A stretch of 64,000 nucleotides of DNA from Streptomyces cacaoi (GTDB lineage Bacteria; Actinomycetota; Actinomycetes; Streptomycetales; Streptomycetaceae). The notes under the pieces are model-generated. The model searched no databases, was not told the origin of the DNA, and was given only the letters and a program-made list of their open reading frames with translations. The translations under genes were made by a program, and so were the position numbers. The stretch lies in NCBI RefSeq assembly GCF_006539165.1, contig NZ_BJMM01000029.1:31911-95910 (forward strand). Reading direction: 5' to 3'. Of the stretch, positions 42,635 through 52,080 are shown one piece after another (the stretch's first letter is position 1; the number at the start of each line of letters is the position of its first letter).

Positions 42635-43531
42635 TCACCGCGCTGACGGTTCCCGGCCGTCCCGCAGCTTCTTCAGCAGCGCCACATCGGCGGCGTGCCC
42701 GTCCTTGCCGCCCGGGGTCTCGATGACGAGCGGGACGCCCGCCGTCGCCGGATGGGCCATCAGCGCACCGAACGGCTCCGCGCCGATGTGCCCCGAACCG
42801 ATGTTCTCGTGCCGGTCCTTGTGGGCCCCGGCGACGTCCTTGGAGTCGTTGGCGTGGATGAGCCGCAGCCGGCCCGGGCCGACGGCCTCGACCAGCGCGT
42901 CCAGCGTGCGGGCCGTCCCGTCCGGGGCGGCCAGATCGTGCCCGGCGGCGAACGCGTGGCAGGTGTCCAGGCAGACGCCGAGCCGCGGATGGTGCTCAAG
43001 TATGTCGAAGTAGGGCGCCAGTTCCTCGACGCGGGAGCAGAGCGAGGAGCCCTGCCCGGCGGTCGGCTCCAGCAGCAGCCAGGGGTCGTCCTCGGTCAGC
43101 TCGGCCAGCAGGGGGCGCATCAGCTCGCCGGCCTGGGCGAGCGCGGTCTCGCGGGACCGGCCGCCGGTGGCCGAACCGGTGTGCACGACGACGCCGAGCG
43201 CGCCGATCACACGGGCCCGCCGCAGCGAATGCCGCAGCGAGGAGACGGACTTGGCGGCGGTTTCCTCGTTGTGCGAGCCGAAATTGATGAGATAGGGCGC
43301 GTGCACATAGGCGGGGAGCCCGCGTTCGGCGCAGATCCTGCGGAATTCTTCGTCCTGCTGCGGATTTCCCGGCGGCATTGCCCAGCCGCGGGGATTGGCG
43401 ACGAACACCTGAAGCGCTTCCGCTCCGATGTCGTCCGCATAGGAAATGCCATTGGCGGCCAGCCCCCGTGCGACGGGGACATGGCCGCCAATGGGCGGGG
43501 TGCCTCGGGACTGCGCGTTGTTCGGTGTCAC
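42635..43531 (-). CDS. nfo: Endonuclease IV (AP endonuclease)
   Basis: This 298-residue TIM-barrel zinc enzyme repairs abasic sites. Diagnostic segments are YVHAPYLINFGS, VVVHTGSA, LLLEPTAGQGSS, LGVCLDTCHAFAAGHDL, LIHANDSKDVAGAHKDRHENIGSGHIG and LVIETPGG, which carry the metal-binding His, Glu and Asp residues. GATACT on the minus strand lies 6 bases before the GTG, so it looks leaderless. Confidence 0.94.
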   Translation of the reverse strand: MTPNNAQSRGTPPIGGHVPVARGLAANGISYADDIGAEALQVFVANPRGWAMPPGNPQQDEEFRRICAERGLPAYVHAPYLINFGSHNEETAAKSVSSLRHSLRRARVIGALGVVVHTGSATGGRSRETALAQAGELMRPLLAELTEDDPWLLLEPTAGQGSSLCSRVEELAPYFDILEHHPRLGVCLDTCHAFAAGHDLAAPDGTARTLDALVEAVGPGRLRLIHANDSKDVAGAHKDRHENIGSGHIGAEPFGALMAHPATAGVPLVIETPGGKDGHAADVALLKKLRDGREPSAR

Positions 43532-43551
43532 CCGAGCAGTATCGCAGTGCC

Positions 43552-44367
43552 TCAGTAGGCCGAGTTCACGTTGTCCATCGAACCGTACCGGTCCGCCGCG
43601 TAGTTGCAGGCGGCGACGATGTTCGCGACCGGGTCCAGCAGGTTATCGGGGGTCCCCTCGACGTGGTAGGTGTCGAAGGTCGGCTGGATCACCTGGAGCA
43701 GGCCCTTGGACGGCACACCGTTCCGGGCGTTGATGTCCCAGTTGTTGACCGCGTTGGGGTTGCCGCCGGACTCGCGGATGATGTTGCGGTGGATGCCCTC
43801 GTAGCTGCCGGGGATCCCGTGCTGCTTCATGATGGACATCGCCTCGCGGATCCAGCCGTCCAGGTTGTTCGGGTAGGCCGGCTTGGCGGGGGCGCGCTCG
43901 GCGGAGCGGGAGGCCGCTTCCTTCTTGGCGCGCTCCTGCTCGGCGGCGGCCCGCGCCGCACGGTTCCGGGCGTCCTGCGCGGCCTTGGCCTGCTGCTGGG
44001 CCTTGGCCTCCTTGGCGGCCTTGGGCTCGGCCGCGGCCTCGGTCTTCTTGTCGGACTTCGCGTCCGTGCGCTGCGCGGTCGCGGCGTCCTTCGCCTCGGC
44101 CTTCTTGCCGTTCTCGGTGACCTGGAGCAGCGAGCCGTTGTGCTGAGCGGTGAGGTCCTGACCCTGCTTGGGGAGGATCGAGGAGTGCGTCGTGTACGCG
44201 GCGCTCTCGGTGGCGATCTTCTTGGCGCTGGTCTGGCCGGGCTCACCGTGCGCGGCGGTTCCGGGGAGAACCGTCAGGGCGAGCGCCGCGGCGCCCGCGG
44301 TGCCGAGACCGATGGTCGAATACTTCTTGGCCTTCGGGCTGAGCGTGAAGCCGGGAATGCTGGGCAT
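43552..44367 (-). CDS. Exported SLT transglycosylase with Ala/Lys linker
   Basis: This protein of about 271 residues has a Sec-type N-terminus (STIGLGTAGAAALALTVLPGTAAHG), a long Ala/Lys/Glu coiled linker (about residues 75-165) and a C-terminal lysozyme-like domain with catalytic Glu in HRNIIRESGGNPNAVN followed by SKGLLQVIQPTFDTYHVEG. It would cleave glycan strands of peptidoglycan. The ATG at 44367 gives the better signal peptide; an ATG at 44403 is possible and neither has a strong ribosome site. Confidence 0.88.
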   Translation of the reverse strand: MPSIPGFTLSPKAKKYSTIGLGTAGAAALALTVLPGTAAHGEPGQTSAKKIATESAAYTTHSSILPKQGQDLTAQHNGSLLQVTENGKKAEAKDAATAQRTDAKSDKKTEAAAEPKAAKEAKAQQQAKAAQDARNRAARAAAEQERAKKEAASRSAERAPAKPAYPNNLDGWIREAMSIMKQHGIPGSYEGIHRNIIRESGGNPNAVNNWDINARNGVPSKGLLQVIQPTFDTYHVEGTPDNLLDPVANIVAACNYAADRYGSMDNVNSAY

Positions 44368-44837
44368 AAGAAGAGCGGAACCTTTCCATCGCTGGCGTCG
44401 CATAGGCGGGGGAGCCGGGGATACGCCGAGTTCTGTTTCACGGCGCCGTGCGACGTCGGCAATTGTTAGAGGCTCCGAATCGGCGCAGCAACGATGTGAC
44501 GTACTACCTGAATTCGGGGGCGACGGCCCGTATCGGGGCCCCGGGCGCTTTCCATTCCAGGTCGCGCCCGCCGGGGTATTCCACTAACCCGTTTCGTACG
44601 TGATCTGTGCCCTATGCGCGGGCTCACACGCCGCGGGCTCCGATCCCACTGCGGGTGGTGGCGTATGCGCGCCACGTCCGGAGCTGTTCGGTCTTTTCCG
44701 GCGAATCGGAAATGTCCCGTCGAAGTTCCCCGGCTGCCGGGGAAGAGCCCAGGTCAGGCAGGGGGGAGTGCCCGGGTCGGGCAGGGGGGAAGCACCCAGG
44801 TCGGGCAGGGGAGAGGGGCGGCGGCGCCGAGCGGGGC
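44368..44837. other. 470-bp region between the transglycosylase and PASTA kinase genes
   Basis: It must hold the transglycosylase promoter (minus strand) and the end of the kinase transcript. Short GGGCAGGGG / CCCGGGTCGGGCAGGGGGGA repeats occur at about 44750-44820. The segment 44460-44620 is clearly AT-richer than average, as in a promoter or leader. I found no ORF, and no riboswitch that I can name. Confidence 0.4.
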
Positions 44838-46781
44838 TCAGCGCAGCCAGATGGTCACCTCGGAGCCCCTGGGGGCCTTCTTGCCGGAGTCCGGGCTCTG
44901 GTTGAAGACCGTGTCCCCGAAGAAGACGCGGCGCACCGTCACCTCGAACCCGGCCCGCTCCAGCTTCTCGCGGGCCTCGTCCTCGCCGCTGTCCTCCACG
45001 TCCGGCACCTCGACCATCTCCGGGCCCTTCGAGACGGTCAGGGTGACGGTGCCGCCCTTGGCCAGCTGGGCGCCCTCGGCGGGGGACTGCCGGGCGATGG
45101 TGCCCTTGTCCTCCTCGGAGTGCACCCGCTCCGGCGCGACCTTGACCTTCAGGCCCGCGTCCCGCAGCTCGTCGGCGGCCTCGTCCTCGTCGTCGCCGAC
45201 CACGTCGGGCACGTCGATCGGCCGCCCCTTGGAGACGGTCAGCGCCACGGCCGAGCCCGGGCGCCGCTCGCTGCCCGGCTTCGGATCCGTGGAGATCACC
45301 GAACCCTGGGCGGTCTCCTCGTCGAACCGGCGCTTGACGATCCCCGGCACCAGGTCCGCGTCCTTGAGCTGCCGGCGGGCGTTGGAGAGCGGGGTGCCCG
45401 AGACATCCGGCACCTTCACGATGTGCGGGCCGCGCGAGACGGTCAGCGTCACACTGTCCGACCTGCGGATGCGCCCGCCCGGCTCCGGATCGCTGCTGAT
45501 GACATGGCCCCGCTCGACGCGCTCGCTGTAGTCGCGTTCGACCTTGGCGTCCAGGCCCGCGTCGGACAGCGTCTCGGTTGCCTTGTCCTGCGTCATGTCC
45601 AGGACGGCGGGGGTCCGGGTGAACTGGCCGGAGTTGATGTACCAGATGCCCGTGCCCACGAGCGCGAGCAGCACGACACCGACGGCCACGAGGAAACCGC
45701 GGCCGGGCACCCGGCGCCGGCCCGCACCGGTGCGGCCGGCCGGCGGTTCGGGCGGTGGCGCGGCGGCGGCCGACAGCCGGGCGGTGTGCTCGGGCGGCGC
45801 CGGAGCGGTGCCCGCGGGGCGCGGGATGACGGAGGTGGCGGCCTCGGCGTCGGCGGCCCCGTCGTCGGAGGCGTCGGGGACGGGGGCCTCGTCCGGCTCC
45901 TTGGCCTGCGGCGGCACGGCGTCCAGCTCGGCCTCCGTCAGGCCCGCGCGGGCGGTGCGCACCTCGGCGAGCAGCGCGGCCGCGTCCTCGGGGCGCGCGT
46001 CTGGGTTCCGGGCGGCCGCGCGCGCCACCAGCGCGTCCAGCGGGCCGGCCAGGCCCGGTACGGACTCGGAGGGCGGCGGGACATCGGTGTTGAGGTGCTG
46101 GTAGAGCACCTGCGCGGGGGTGCCGCCGGCGTAGGGCTTCCCGCCGGTGAGCATCTCGTAGAGCATCACCCCGCACGCGTACAGATCGGTGCGGGTGTCC
46201 GCCGTGCCGTCCTCGATCTGCTCGGGCGCCAGATAGGAGACGGTGCCCAGGATCGAGTCGGTCGTCGCGGAGGTGTGGCTGTCCACCGCGCGGACCAGGC
46301 CGAAGTCGGCGACCTTCACCCTGCCGTCGTCCCCTATCAGGACGTTCTCCGGCTTCATGTCCCGGTGCACCAGGCCCGCCCGGTGCGCCGAGCCCAGCGC
46401 GGCCAGCACCGGCTCCAGGACGTCCAGCGCGGCGCGCGGCTGGAGCGCCCCCCGGTCCCGCAGGACGTCGCGCAGCGTGCAGCCGGAGACGTACTCCATG
46501 GCGAGGTAGACATAGGTGCCGTCGGTGCCCTGGTCGAAGACGCCGACCACGTTGGGGTGCGCCAGGCGGGCCGCCGATTTCGCCTCGCGGATGAAGCGGG
46601 CGACGAAGGCGTCGTCCGTGGCGAGGGAGGGGTGCATCACCTTCAGGGCCAGCACGCGGTCCAGTCGCGTGTCCGTGGCGCGGTAGACCGTCGCCATACC
46701 GCCGACGGCCACACGGGCCTCGACGCGGTAGCGGCCGTCGAGGACCTGACCGACCAAGGGGTCCTTGAGGGTGGTGTCCAT
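44838..46781 (-). CDS. PASTA-domain Ser/Thr protein kinase (PknB/Stk family)
   Basis: This 647-residue kinase senses wall fragments. Kinase motifs are VAVGGMATVYRATD, Lys in LALKVMHPSL, HRDMKPENVLIG, DFGLVRAVD, GTVSYLAPEQ and YACGVMLYEMLTGG. A Pro/Ala-rich juxtamembrane stretch follows, then one TM (GFLVAVGVVLLALVGTGIWYI) and four extracellular PASTA repeats (starting near FTRTPAVLDM, VKVPDVSGTP, IDVPDVVGDD and VEVPDVEDSG). The protein ends at the last repeat. TACACT lies 7 bases before the ATG (46794-46789 on the minus strand), so it is probably leaderless. The transglycosylase gene follows downstream on the same strand. Confidence 0.95.
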   Translation of the reverse strand: MDTTLKDPLVGQVLDGRYRVEARVAVGGMATVYRATDTRLDRVLALKVMHPSLATDDAFVARFIREAKSAARLAHPNVVGVFDQGTDGTYVYLAMEYVSGCTLRDVLRDRGALQPRAALDVLEPVLAALGSAHRAGLVHRDMKPENVLIGDDGRVKVADFGLVRAVDSHTSATTDSILGTVSYLAPEQIEDGTADTRTDLYACGVMLYEMLTGGKPYAGGTPAQVLYQHLNTDVPPPSESVPGLAGPLDALVARAAARNPDARPEDAAALLAEVRTARAGLTEAELDAVPPQAKEPDEAPVPDASDDGAADAEAATSVIPRPAGTAPAPPEHTARLSAAAAPPPEPPAGRTGAGRRRVPGRGFLVAVGVVLLALVGTGIWYINSGQFTRTPAVLDMTQDKATETLSDAGLDAKVERDYSERVERGHVISSDPEPGGRIRRSDSVTLTVSRGPHIVKVPDVSGTPLSNARRQLKDADLVPGIVKRRFDEETAQGSVISTDPKPGSERRPGSAVALTVSKGRPIDVPDVVGDDEDEAADELRDAGLKVKVAPERVHSEEDKGTIARQSPAEGAQLAKGGTVTLTVSKGPEMVEVPDVEDSGEDEAREKLERAGFEVTVRRVFFGDTVFNQSPDSGKKAPRGSEVTIWLR

Positions 46782-46917
46782 TGCGGAGAGTGTACGAGTC
46801 CTTCGCCGGGGCGCGGCCGAGGGTTCCGAGGTCGGCACAGGTCCGCGTCCGAACGGTGACCGTCCCGGCTCCGCCCCCGGTGGAGCGGGGCGGGGCCGGG
46901 ACGGCGCGGGGTACGGA

Positions 46918-47976
46918 TCAGCGTGCGCAGAGGCCGGTGACGGTCTTCACCGAGCTGCCGGCGTTCTCGTCGTCGGTGCCGACCACGGCCTTGTCCGAGC
47001 CGGGCAGACAGGTGAGCGCCTCGACCTTGTGCCCGGGGAACCTCTCCAGCACCTCGGGGTGCTCGGCGGCCTCGATCCGGCCGGTGTGGGCGCCGTCCAG
47101 GGCGACGTGTCCCGCCGAGTAGACCCCGGAGTCGAACGGGCCGTCGTCGCCCGGGTCGGTGGCCGAGCCGACCAGAAGCTCACCGGAGCCGGTGATCTTC
47201 AGATCGGAGGCCGAACGCGGGTCCCCCGCGGGGTAGGGGGCGCGGACCCGCGCGGTGTGGACCTCGCCGAAGGTGACGCCGTCGCCGGCGGGGTGTGCGT
47301 GGTCCGTGCGCGAACCGCCCGTCCGCGCGGGCGCCTCGTCGTCGGGGAGGGAGAAGGAGGCCGCACGCAGCGTGCTGGGCCTGCCGTCGTCGCCCCGGTC
47401 CGCCCAGACGGCGATGAGCGCGCCGTCCTCACCGGCGGGGGAGGAGGCGGCGGGCCGGGCCAGCGCGAAGCTCTCGTAGTTGTCGGGCTTGTCGGTGTTG
47501 TCTGGGGTGTCGGGGTTGCCGTCGCCCCCGGCCTTCCCGGGCAGCTCGAAGGTGTCCAGCACCCGCGCGCTGCGGTGTGCGACCTGGATGCGGTAGCCCG
47601 TGCCCGCGCTGGCCAGGGCCACGTACTGGCCGGGTGCGCCCGGCACCCGGTCGATCGCCTCCAGATCGGTGGGCAGCGGGCCCTTCCAGGACAGCGGGGT
47701 CAGCCGGGGCTTCTCGCCGGGGCGTGCGGTGATCCGGGCGATGCGGTTCTCGCCGGGCTTCTTGTTGTCGCGCACCACCACGCCGTGCAGCGTGCCGTCG
47801 TGGCCGTGGTGGGTGCCGTCCGTGGCGATACCGCTGATGCCGGAGGTCATGCCGTCCCCGACGTGGTACCAGTCGCCGTCGGCCGCCTGTGCGGTGCCGG
47901 TGCCCGCGGTGAGGGCGAGGGCGGCGGCCGCTCCCAGGCCGGCCAGGCGGATCCTGCTGGGGCTCCTGCGCTCCAT
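46918..47976 (-). CDS. Exported protein, probably beta-propeller-like
   Basis: This 352-residue protein has a clear signal peptide (IRLAGLGAAAALALTAGTGTAQA-ADGD). The body contains spaced strands such as ISGIATDGTHHG, DLEAIDRVPGAPGQYVALASAGTGYRIQV and VEALTCLPGSDKAVVGTDDENAG that suggest a WD/phytase-like propeller. No catalytic motif is visible, and two C-terminal-half Cys residues could form a disulfide. AGGAG lies upstream of the ATG. Function unknown. Confidence 0.7.
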   Translation of the reverse strand: MERRSPSRIRLAGLGAAAALALTAGTGTAQAADGDWYHVGDGMTSGISGIATDGTHHGHDGTLHGVVVRDNKKPGENRIARITARPGEKPRLTPLSWKGPLPTDLEAIDRVPGAPGQYVALASAGTGYRIQVAHRSARVLDTFELPGKAGGDGNPDTPDNTDKPDNYESFALARPAASSPAGEDGALIAVWADRGDDGRPSTLRAASFSLPDDEAPARTGGSRTDHAHPAGDGVTFGEVHTARVRAPYPAGDPRSASDLKITGSGELLVGSATDPGDDGPFDSGVYSAGHVALDGAHTGRIEAAEHPEVLERFPGHKVEALTCLPGSDKAVVGTDDENAGSSVKTVTGLCAR

Positions 47977-48278
47977 GGGCTGGTCAACTCCTGTCTGCCG
48001 GGCAGGCACGCGAGGCGTGTGACACGCGTAGAACTGACCGCGTGACCGTAGCAATGGCAAATGCAGCTGACCAGTACCCCGCTCACGGCTTTATCGCCCG
48101 GAGTCAAAGCAAATAACTGCGAAGGAACCCGGGCAAACCGGGGCCAGGGGTCACCCCGTCCGGCCGGCTCCTCCGGCACGGGCCTCGGCACCGGCCGCCG
48201 GCACCGGCCTCGGCTCGGGCCCCCTGGCGCACCGGCCCCGTCCGGCACCGGCGCCGGCCTCCCGGCACCGGCCCCGGC
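47977..48278. other. 302-bp region between the exported protein and thiG
   Basis: It contains a 13-base palindrome GCGTGTGACACGC (48015-48027), a TACGGT on the minus strand (48050-48045) that could be the -10 of the exported-protein gene, and in its last 140 bases many CCGGCACCGGCC units that may terminate thiG transcription. Confidence 0.45.
48140..48278. repeat. CCGGCACCGGC-type repeats after thiG
   Basis: At least eight variants of CCGGCACCGGC(C)TCGGC run from the thiG stop to about 48140. The units are self-complementary (CCGG...CCGG), so the transcript could fold into strong GC stems. Confidence 0.55.
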
Positions 48279-49085
48279 TCAGCCCCCCTGGCCGAAGGCC
48301 GGCCGCTCCGGGTCCAGATCGGCGACGCCCGTCACGGGTGAGGACGCCTCGGCGAAGTGCCGCCGCGGGATACGTCCGGCCCGCCGCGCCAGCCGGCCCG
48401 CCTCCACGGCGTGCCGCATGGCCTCGGCCATCAGCGCGGGCTCCTGGGCGCGGGTGACGGCGGAGGCCAGCATCACCGCGTCGCACCCCAGTTCCATGGC
48501 GAACGCCACGTCCGAGGCGGTGCCCGCACCGGCGTCCAGCACGACGGGCACCCCGGCCTGCTCGGTGATCAGCTGGAAGTTGTGCGGGTTGCGGATGCCC
48601 AGCCCGGAGCCGATGGGGGAGCCGAGCGGCATGACGGCGGCGCAGCCGGCGTCCTCCAGCTTGCGGGCGAGCACCGGGTCGTCGTTGGTGTAGGGCAGCA
48701 CGGTGAAGCCGTCGTCGACGAGGGTCTCGGCGGCGTCCAGCAGCTCCACCGGGTCGGGCAGCAGGGTCCGCTCGTCGGCGATGACCTCCAGCTTCACCCA
48801 GTCCGTGCCGAGCGCCTCCCGGGCCAGCCGGGCCGTGAGGACCGCCTCACCGGCCGTGTAGCAGCCGGCGGTGTTCGGCAGCACACGGATGCCGTTGCGC
48901 TCCAGCACGGTGAGGACCGAGCCCTGCACGGACGGATCGAGACGGCGCATGGCGACCGTCGTCAGCTCGGTACCGGAAGCACGCAGCGCCCGGTCCAGGA
49001 CGTCCAGGCTGGGCGCGCCCCCGGTGCCCATGATCAGACGGGAGGTGAAGGCGGTGTCGCCGATGGTCAGCGGGTCGTCGGCCAT
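48279..49085 (-). CDS. thiG: Thiazole synthase
   Basis: This 268-residue TIM barrel forms the thiazole phosphate of thiamine from ThiS-thiocarboxylate, dehydroglycine and deoxyxylulose 5-phosphate. Diagnostic parts are FTSRLIMGTGGAPS, LPNTAGCYTAGEAVLTARLARE, the Schiff-base Lys in DWVKLEVIADERTLLPD, GCAAVMPLGSPIGSGLGI and DAGAGTASDVAFAMELGCDAVM. ThiG lies 6 bases after thiS in the thiO-thiS-thiG operon. Confidence 0.97.
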   Translation of the reverse strand: MADDPLTIGDTAFTSRLIMGTGGAPSLDVLDRALRASGTELTTVAMRRLDPSVQGSVLTVLERNGIRVLPNTAGCYTAGEAVLTARLAREALGTDWVKLEVIADERTLLPDPVELLDAAETLVDDGFTVLPYTNDDPVLARKLEDAGCAAVMPLGSPIGSGLGIRNPHNFQLITEQAGVPVVLDAGAGTASDVAFAMELGCDAVMLASAVTRAQEPALMAEAMRHAVEAGRLARRAGRIPRRHFAEASSPVTGVADLDPERPAFGQGG

Positions 49086-49091
49086 GGTCGT

Positions 49092-49328
49092 TCAGCCTCC
49101 CTGCACGGCGGCGAGGATCTCGACGCGGTCGCCCTCGGCGAGCGGGGTGGCGGCCCAGCGCCCGCGGGGGACCACGTCCTCGTTGACGGCGGCGGCGACC
49201 CCGGAGGGCGCGTGGGTGAAGGCCGCCACGAGGTGGTCGAGGGAGGTGCCGGCCGGCACCTCCCGGTGGCTGCCGTTGACGGAGACGGCCACCTGCGCGG
49301 CTCCGTCCTGGGACGTGGGGGAGGTCAT
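49092..49328 (-). CDS. thiS: Sulfur-carrier protein ThiS
   Basis: This 78-residue ubiquitin-fold protein ends in the required Gly-Gly, which becomes the thiocarboxylate. It has VNGSHREVPAGTSLDHLVAAF and VPRGRWAATPLAEGDRVEILAAVQGG. Its first 13 residues are an extra polar head. The ATG overlaps the thiO stop codon (ATGA), showing translational coupling. Confidence 0.96.
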   Translation of the reverse strand: MTSPTSQDGAAQVAVSVNGSHREVPAGTSLDHLVAAFTHAPSGVAAAVNEDVVPRGRWAATPLAEGDRVEILAAVQGG

Positions 49329-50596
49329 ACGGGCTGCTCCTGGTGTCGGGCCGGCCCGGGCGCGAAGCGTCCGGGAGTGAACGGGCGTGCCTCGTCGGGG
49401 AGTTCGCCGCCGGTCAGCGTCGCGGCGAGCGCGTCACCGGTCACCGGGGTGAGCAGCACGCCGTTGCGGTGGTGCCCGGTGGCCAGCTGGAGGCCGGGCA
49501 GGGCGGTGGGGCCGAGCAGCGGCGCGTTGTCGGGCGTGCCGGGGCGCAGCCCGCAGTTGGTCTCGGCGAGCGGCAGTTCGGTGACGCCGGGCACCAACTC
49601 GTGTGCGTCGCGCAGCAGCTCGTAGACGCCGCCGGCGGTGACGGTGGTGTCCCAGCCCAGCTCCTCACTGGTGGCGCCCACCACCAGTTCGCCGTCCGCG
49701 CGCGGGACGAGGTAGAGCGCTCCGCCGCGCACCACGGCGCGCACCGTCCGCGCCAGGAACGGATCGTGGCCGGGCCGCACCTCGGGCATGCGCAGCCGCA
49801 GCACCTGGCCCTTGACCGGCCGGACGGGCGGCGCCACCTCGGGCGGCACCCCCGCCAGCTGTCCGCTGCGGGAGCCCAGGGCCAGCACCGTCCGCCCGGC
49901 CGACAGCCGTACGCCGTCGGCCAGTTCGACCCCCTCGGCGCGGTCGCGGCCGGTGCGCAGCCGCACCGCACAGCTGCGGTGGAAGACGACACCGGCACGC
50001 TCACAGGCACACAGCAGTGCGGCCGCCAGCCGCCGTGGATCGATCTGGTGGTCGCCGTCCACCCGCGCGCCGCCGCGCACGGACGGCGCGAGCATGGGCT
50101 CCAGCCGACGGCACTCGCGCCCCGTGAGCCACTGCGACGTCAGCCCGCACCGCTGTTGCAGCGCGTGCACCTCGCGCAGATGCGCACGGTCGTCGGTGTC
50201 GAGCGCCACGGCGAGCGTGCCGCACTCCCGGTAGCCGGTGTCCGCTCCGGACGCCTCCTCCAGCTCGGCCACGAACTCCGGATAGCGCGCCACGGAGGCG
50301 AGGTTGAGCGCCAGCAGCCGCTCCTCGCCGTAGTGCAGCTCGGTGACGGCGGCGAGCATGCCCGCGGCCACCCGCGCCGCACCGCCGCCGGGCTCGGGGT
50401 CCACCAGCGCCGTCCGCAGCCCCTGCTGCGCGGCCCGCCAGGCGGTGACCAGACCGATCAGGCCCCCGCCGAGCACCGCCACATCCGCCGTCGCGTGCGC
50501 GTCGGGGGCCGGGGCCGACGCCGCGGCCGGGCCCGGGGAAAACTTCCGCAGCTGTGCCGGGGACGGGGCCGCCGGTATCGATGACGTGCTGCGCAT
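49325..50596 (-). CDS. thiO: Glycine oxidase ThiO
   Basis: This 423-residue flavoprotein oxidises glycine to the imine used by ThiG. The FAD site is DVAVLGGGLIGLVTAWRAAQQG; family segments include GGGAARVAAGMLAAVTE, DGDHQIDPRRLAAALLCAC and GLRPGTPDNAPLLGP with TGHHRNGVLLTP near the C-terminus. A 35-residue Pro/Ala-rich head precedes the FAD domain. The ATG at 50596 lies immediately downstream of the TPP riboswitch, whose 3' part includes the ribosome-binding GGGAG. Confidence 0.95.
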   Translation of the reverse strand: MRSTSSIPAAPSPAQLRKFSPGPAAASAPAPDAHATADVAVLGGGLIGLVTAWRAAQQGLRTALVDPEPGGGAARVAAGMLAAVTELHYGEERLLALNLASVARYPEFVAELEEASGADTGYRECGTLAVALDTDDRAHLREVHALQQRCGLTSQWLTGRECRRLEPMLAPSVRGGARVDGDHQIDPRRLAAALLCACERAGVVFHRSCAVRLRTGRDRAEGVELADGVRLSAGRTVLALGSRSGQLAGVPPEVAPPVRPVKGQVLRLRMPEVRPGHDPFLARTVRAVVRGGALYLVPRADGELVVGATSEELGWDTTVTAGGVYELLRDAHELVPGVTELPLAETNCGLRPGTPDNAPLLGPTALPGLQLATGHHRNGVLLTPVTGDALAATLTGGELPDEARPFTPGRFAPGPARHQEQPV

Positions 50597-50610
50597 GGGA
50601 ATGCCGCTGC

Positions 50611-50697
50611 TCCCTTCGCCGGAATGACCCGGATCAGGTTCGTACGGTCGGAGGCCGCCAGCCTCCCTCTCAGCCCGGTGCGCCCGGGCTCCCGCGT
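50611..50697 (-). promoter_or_regulatory. TPP riboswitch (THI element)
   Basis: On the minus strand the conserved CTGAGAGGGAGG (50673-50662) and the P4-P5 segment CCTGATCCGGGTCATTCCGG followed by GAAGGGA are present in the right order, closed by a GC-rich outer helix. The final GGGAG overlaps the thiO ribosome site, so control of translation start is likely. Confidence 0.95.
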
Positions 50698-50805
50698 GGT
50701 GCCGGATGTGCGGCCTCCAGCCTACTGCGAGGCCGTGCACAGCTGTAAGGGGAGTCACGGACCGCCCCCGGCTGCACCTTCGCCGCACCGGCATACAGTG
50801 ACCGG

Positions 50806-52047
50806 GTGAGCGACAGTCAGAACCAGCGCAGAGTCGTGATCGTGGGCGCCGGAATGGCCGGAGTGCAGACGGCCGTACAGCTGCGCGAGCAGGGCTGGCC
50901 CGGCTCCGTGCGGCTCATCGGCGCCGAACCGCACCCGCCCTACGACCGGCCCCCGCTGTCCAAGGCCGTACTGCTGGGACACGGCGAGCCGGGCGAGGTC
51001 CCGCTGTTCGACATCGACTTCGCGGGCCTCGGCATCGAGCTGGAGCTGGGCCGGACGGTGACCGGGCTTCGGCCCGGGGAGCGACTGCTGGAGACCGACG
51101 CCGGCCCGGTGCACTACGACCGCCTCGTCCTGGCCACCGGCGCCGAACCCGTCGCCCTGCCCGGCAGCGAGGGCGTGCCCGGGGTGCATCTGCTGCGCAC
51201 GCTCGACGACGCGACACGGCTGCGCCCGGTGCTGGCGCGCGGCGGTCCGGTCGTCGTGGTGGGCGCCGGCTGGATCGGCGCCGAGTTCGCCACGGCCGCA
51301 CGCGAGCGCGGCTGCCCGGTGACGGTCGTCGAGGCGGCCGACCGGCCGCTCCCCGGCGCACTGCCCGCCGAGGTCACCGAGCCGATGCGCGCCTGGTACG
51401 CGGACGCCGGGGCGCAGCTGCGCACGGGCGTCGCGGTGGCCGGCGTCGAGCGCGGCGCCGTGCTGCTCGCCGCCGGCACCCGGCTGCCCGCCGAGGCCGT
51501 CGTGGTGGGCATCGGCGCCCGTCCCGCCACGGGCTGGCTGGCCGGATCCGGCGTCGAGCTGGGCACCGACGGCGCCGTACTGGCCGACGCACAGCTGCGC
51601 ACCTCGGCGCCGGACGTGCTGGCCGTCGGCGACTGCGCCTCCTTCCCGTCGGCCCGCTACGGCGAACGGCTGCTGGTGCACCACTGGGACAACGCGCTCC
51701 AGGGCCCCCGCACGGTCGCCGCGAACCTCGTCGCCGAGTGCCACGCGGACGGTGCGGCGGAGGCCCAGGACTACGACCCGGTGCCCTACTTCTGGTCCGA
51801 GCAGTTCGGCCGCTTCGTGCAGTACGCGGGCCACCACGGCGACGGGGACGAGCTGGTGTGGCGCGGCTCCCCGGACGAGCCCGCCTGGTCGGTGTGCTGG
51901 CTGCGCGGGGAGCGCCTGGTGGCCCTGCTGGCGGTGGGCCGGCCGCGCGACCTCACCCAGGGCCGCAAGCTGCTGCGCGCCGGCACCCCCGTGGACAGGG
52001 CGCTGGTGGCCGACCCGTCGGTCGCCCTGAAGAAGGCGGCGCGCTAG
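50806..52047 (+). CDS. Ferredoxin-reductase-like FAD/NAD(P) oxidoreductase
   Basis: This 413-residue protein has two Rossmann motifs, VVIVGAGMAGVQTAVQLREQG (FAD) and VVVVGAGWIGAEFATAARERG (NADH), the FAD-binding DRPPLSKAVLL, and VLAVGDCAS. It ends in a reductase C-terminal domain (DPVPYFWSEQFGRFVQYAGH, LLAVGRPRDLTQGRKLL). It belongs to the oxygenase-coupled ferredoxin reductases (BphA4/CamA type). No ferredoxin or P450 gene is next to it, so the partner is unknown. TACAGT at 50794-50799 lies 6 bases before the GTG, indicating a leaderless transcript. It diverges from thiO. Confidence 0.93.
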   Translation: MSDSQNQRRVVIVGAGMAGVQTAVQLREQGWPGSVRLIGAEPHPPYDRPPLSKAVLLGHGEPGEVPLFDIDFAGLGIELELGRTVTGLRPGERLLETDAGPVHYDRLVLATGAEPVALPGSEGVPGVHLLRTLDDATRLRPVLARGGPVVVVGAGWIGAEFATAARERGCPVTVVEAADRPLPGALPAEVTEPMRAWYADAGAQLRTGVAVAGVERGAVLLAAGTRLPAEAVVVGIGARPATGWLAGSGVELGTDGAVLADAQLRTSAPDVLAVGDCASFPSARYGERLLVHHWDNALQGPRTVAANLVAECHADGAAEAQDYDPVPYFWSEQFGRFVQYAGHHGDGDELVWRGSPDEPAWSVCWLRGERLVALLAVGRPRDLTQGRKLLRAGTPVDRALVADPSVALKKAAR

Positions 52048-52080
52048 TGGCTGTCACCCGGGGATGGCAGTCTGGGAAGC

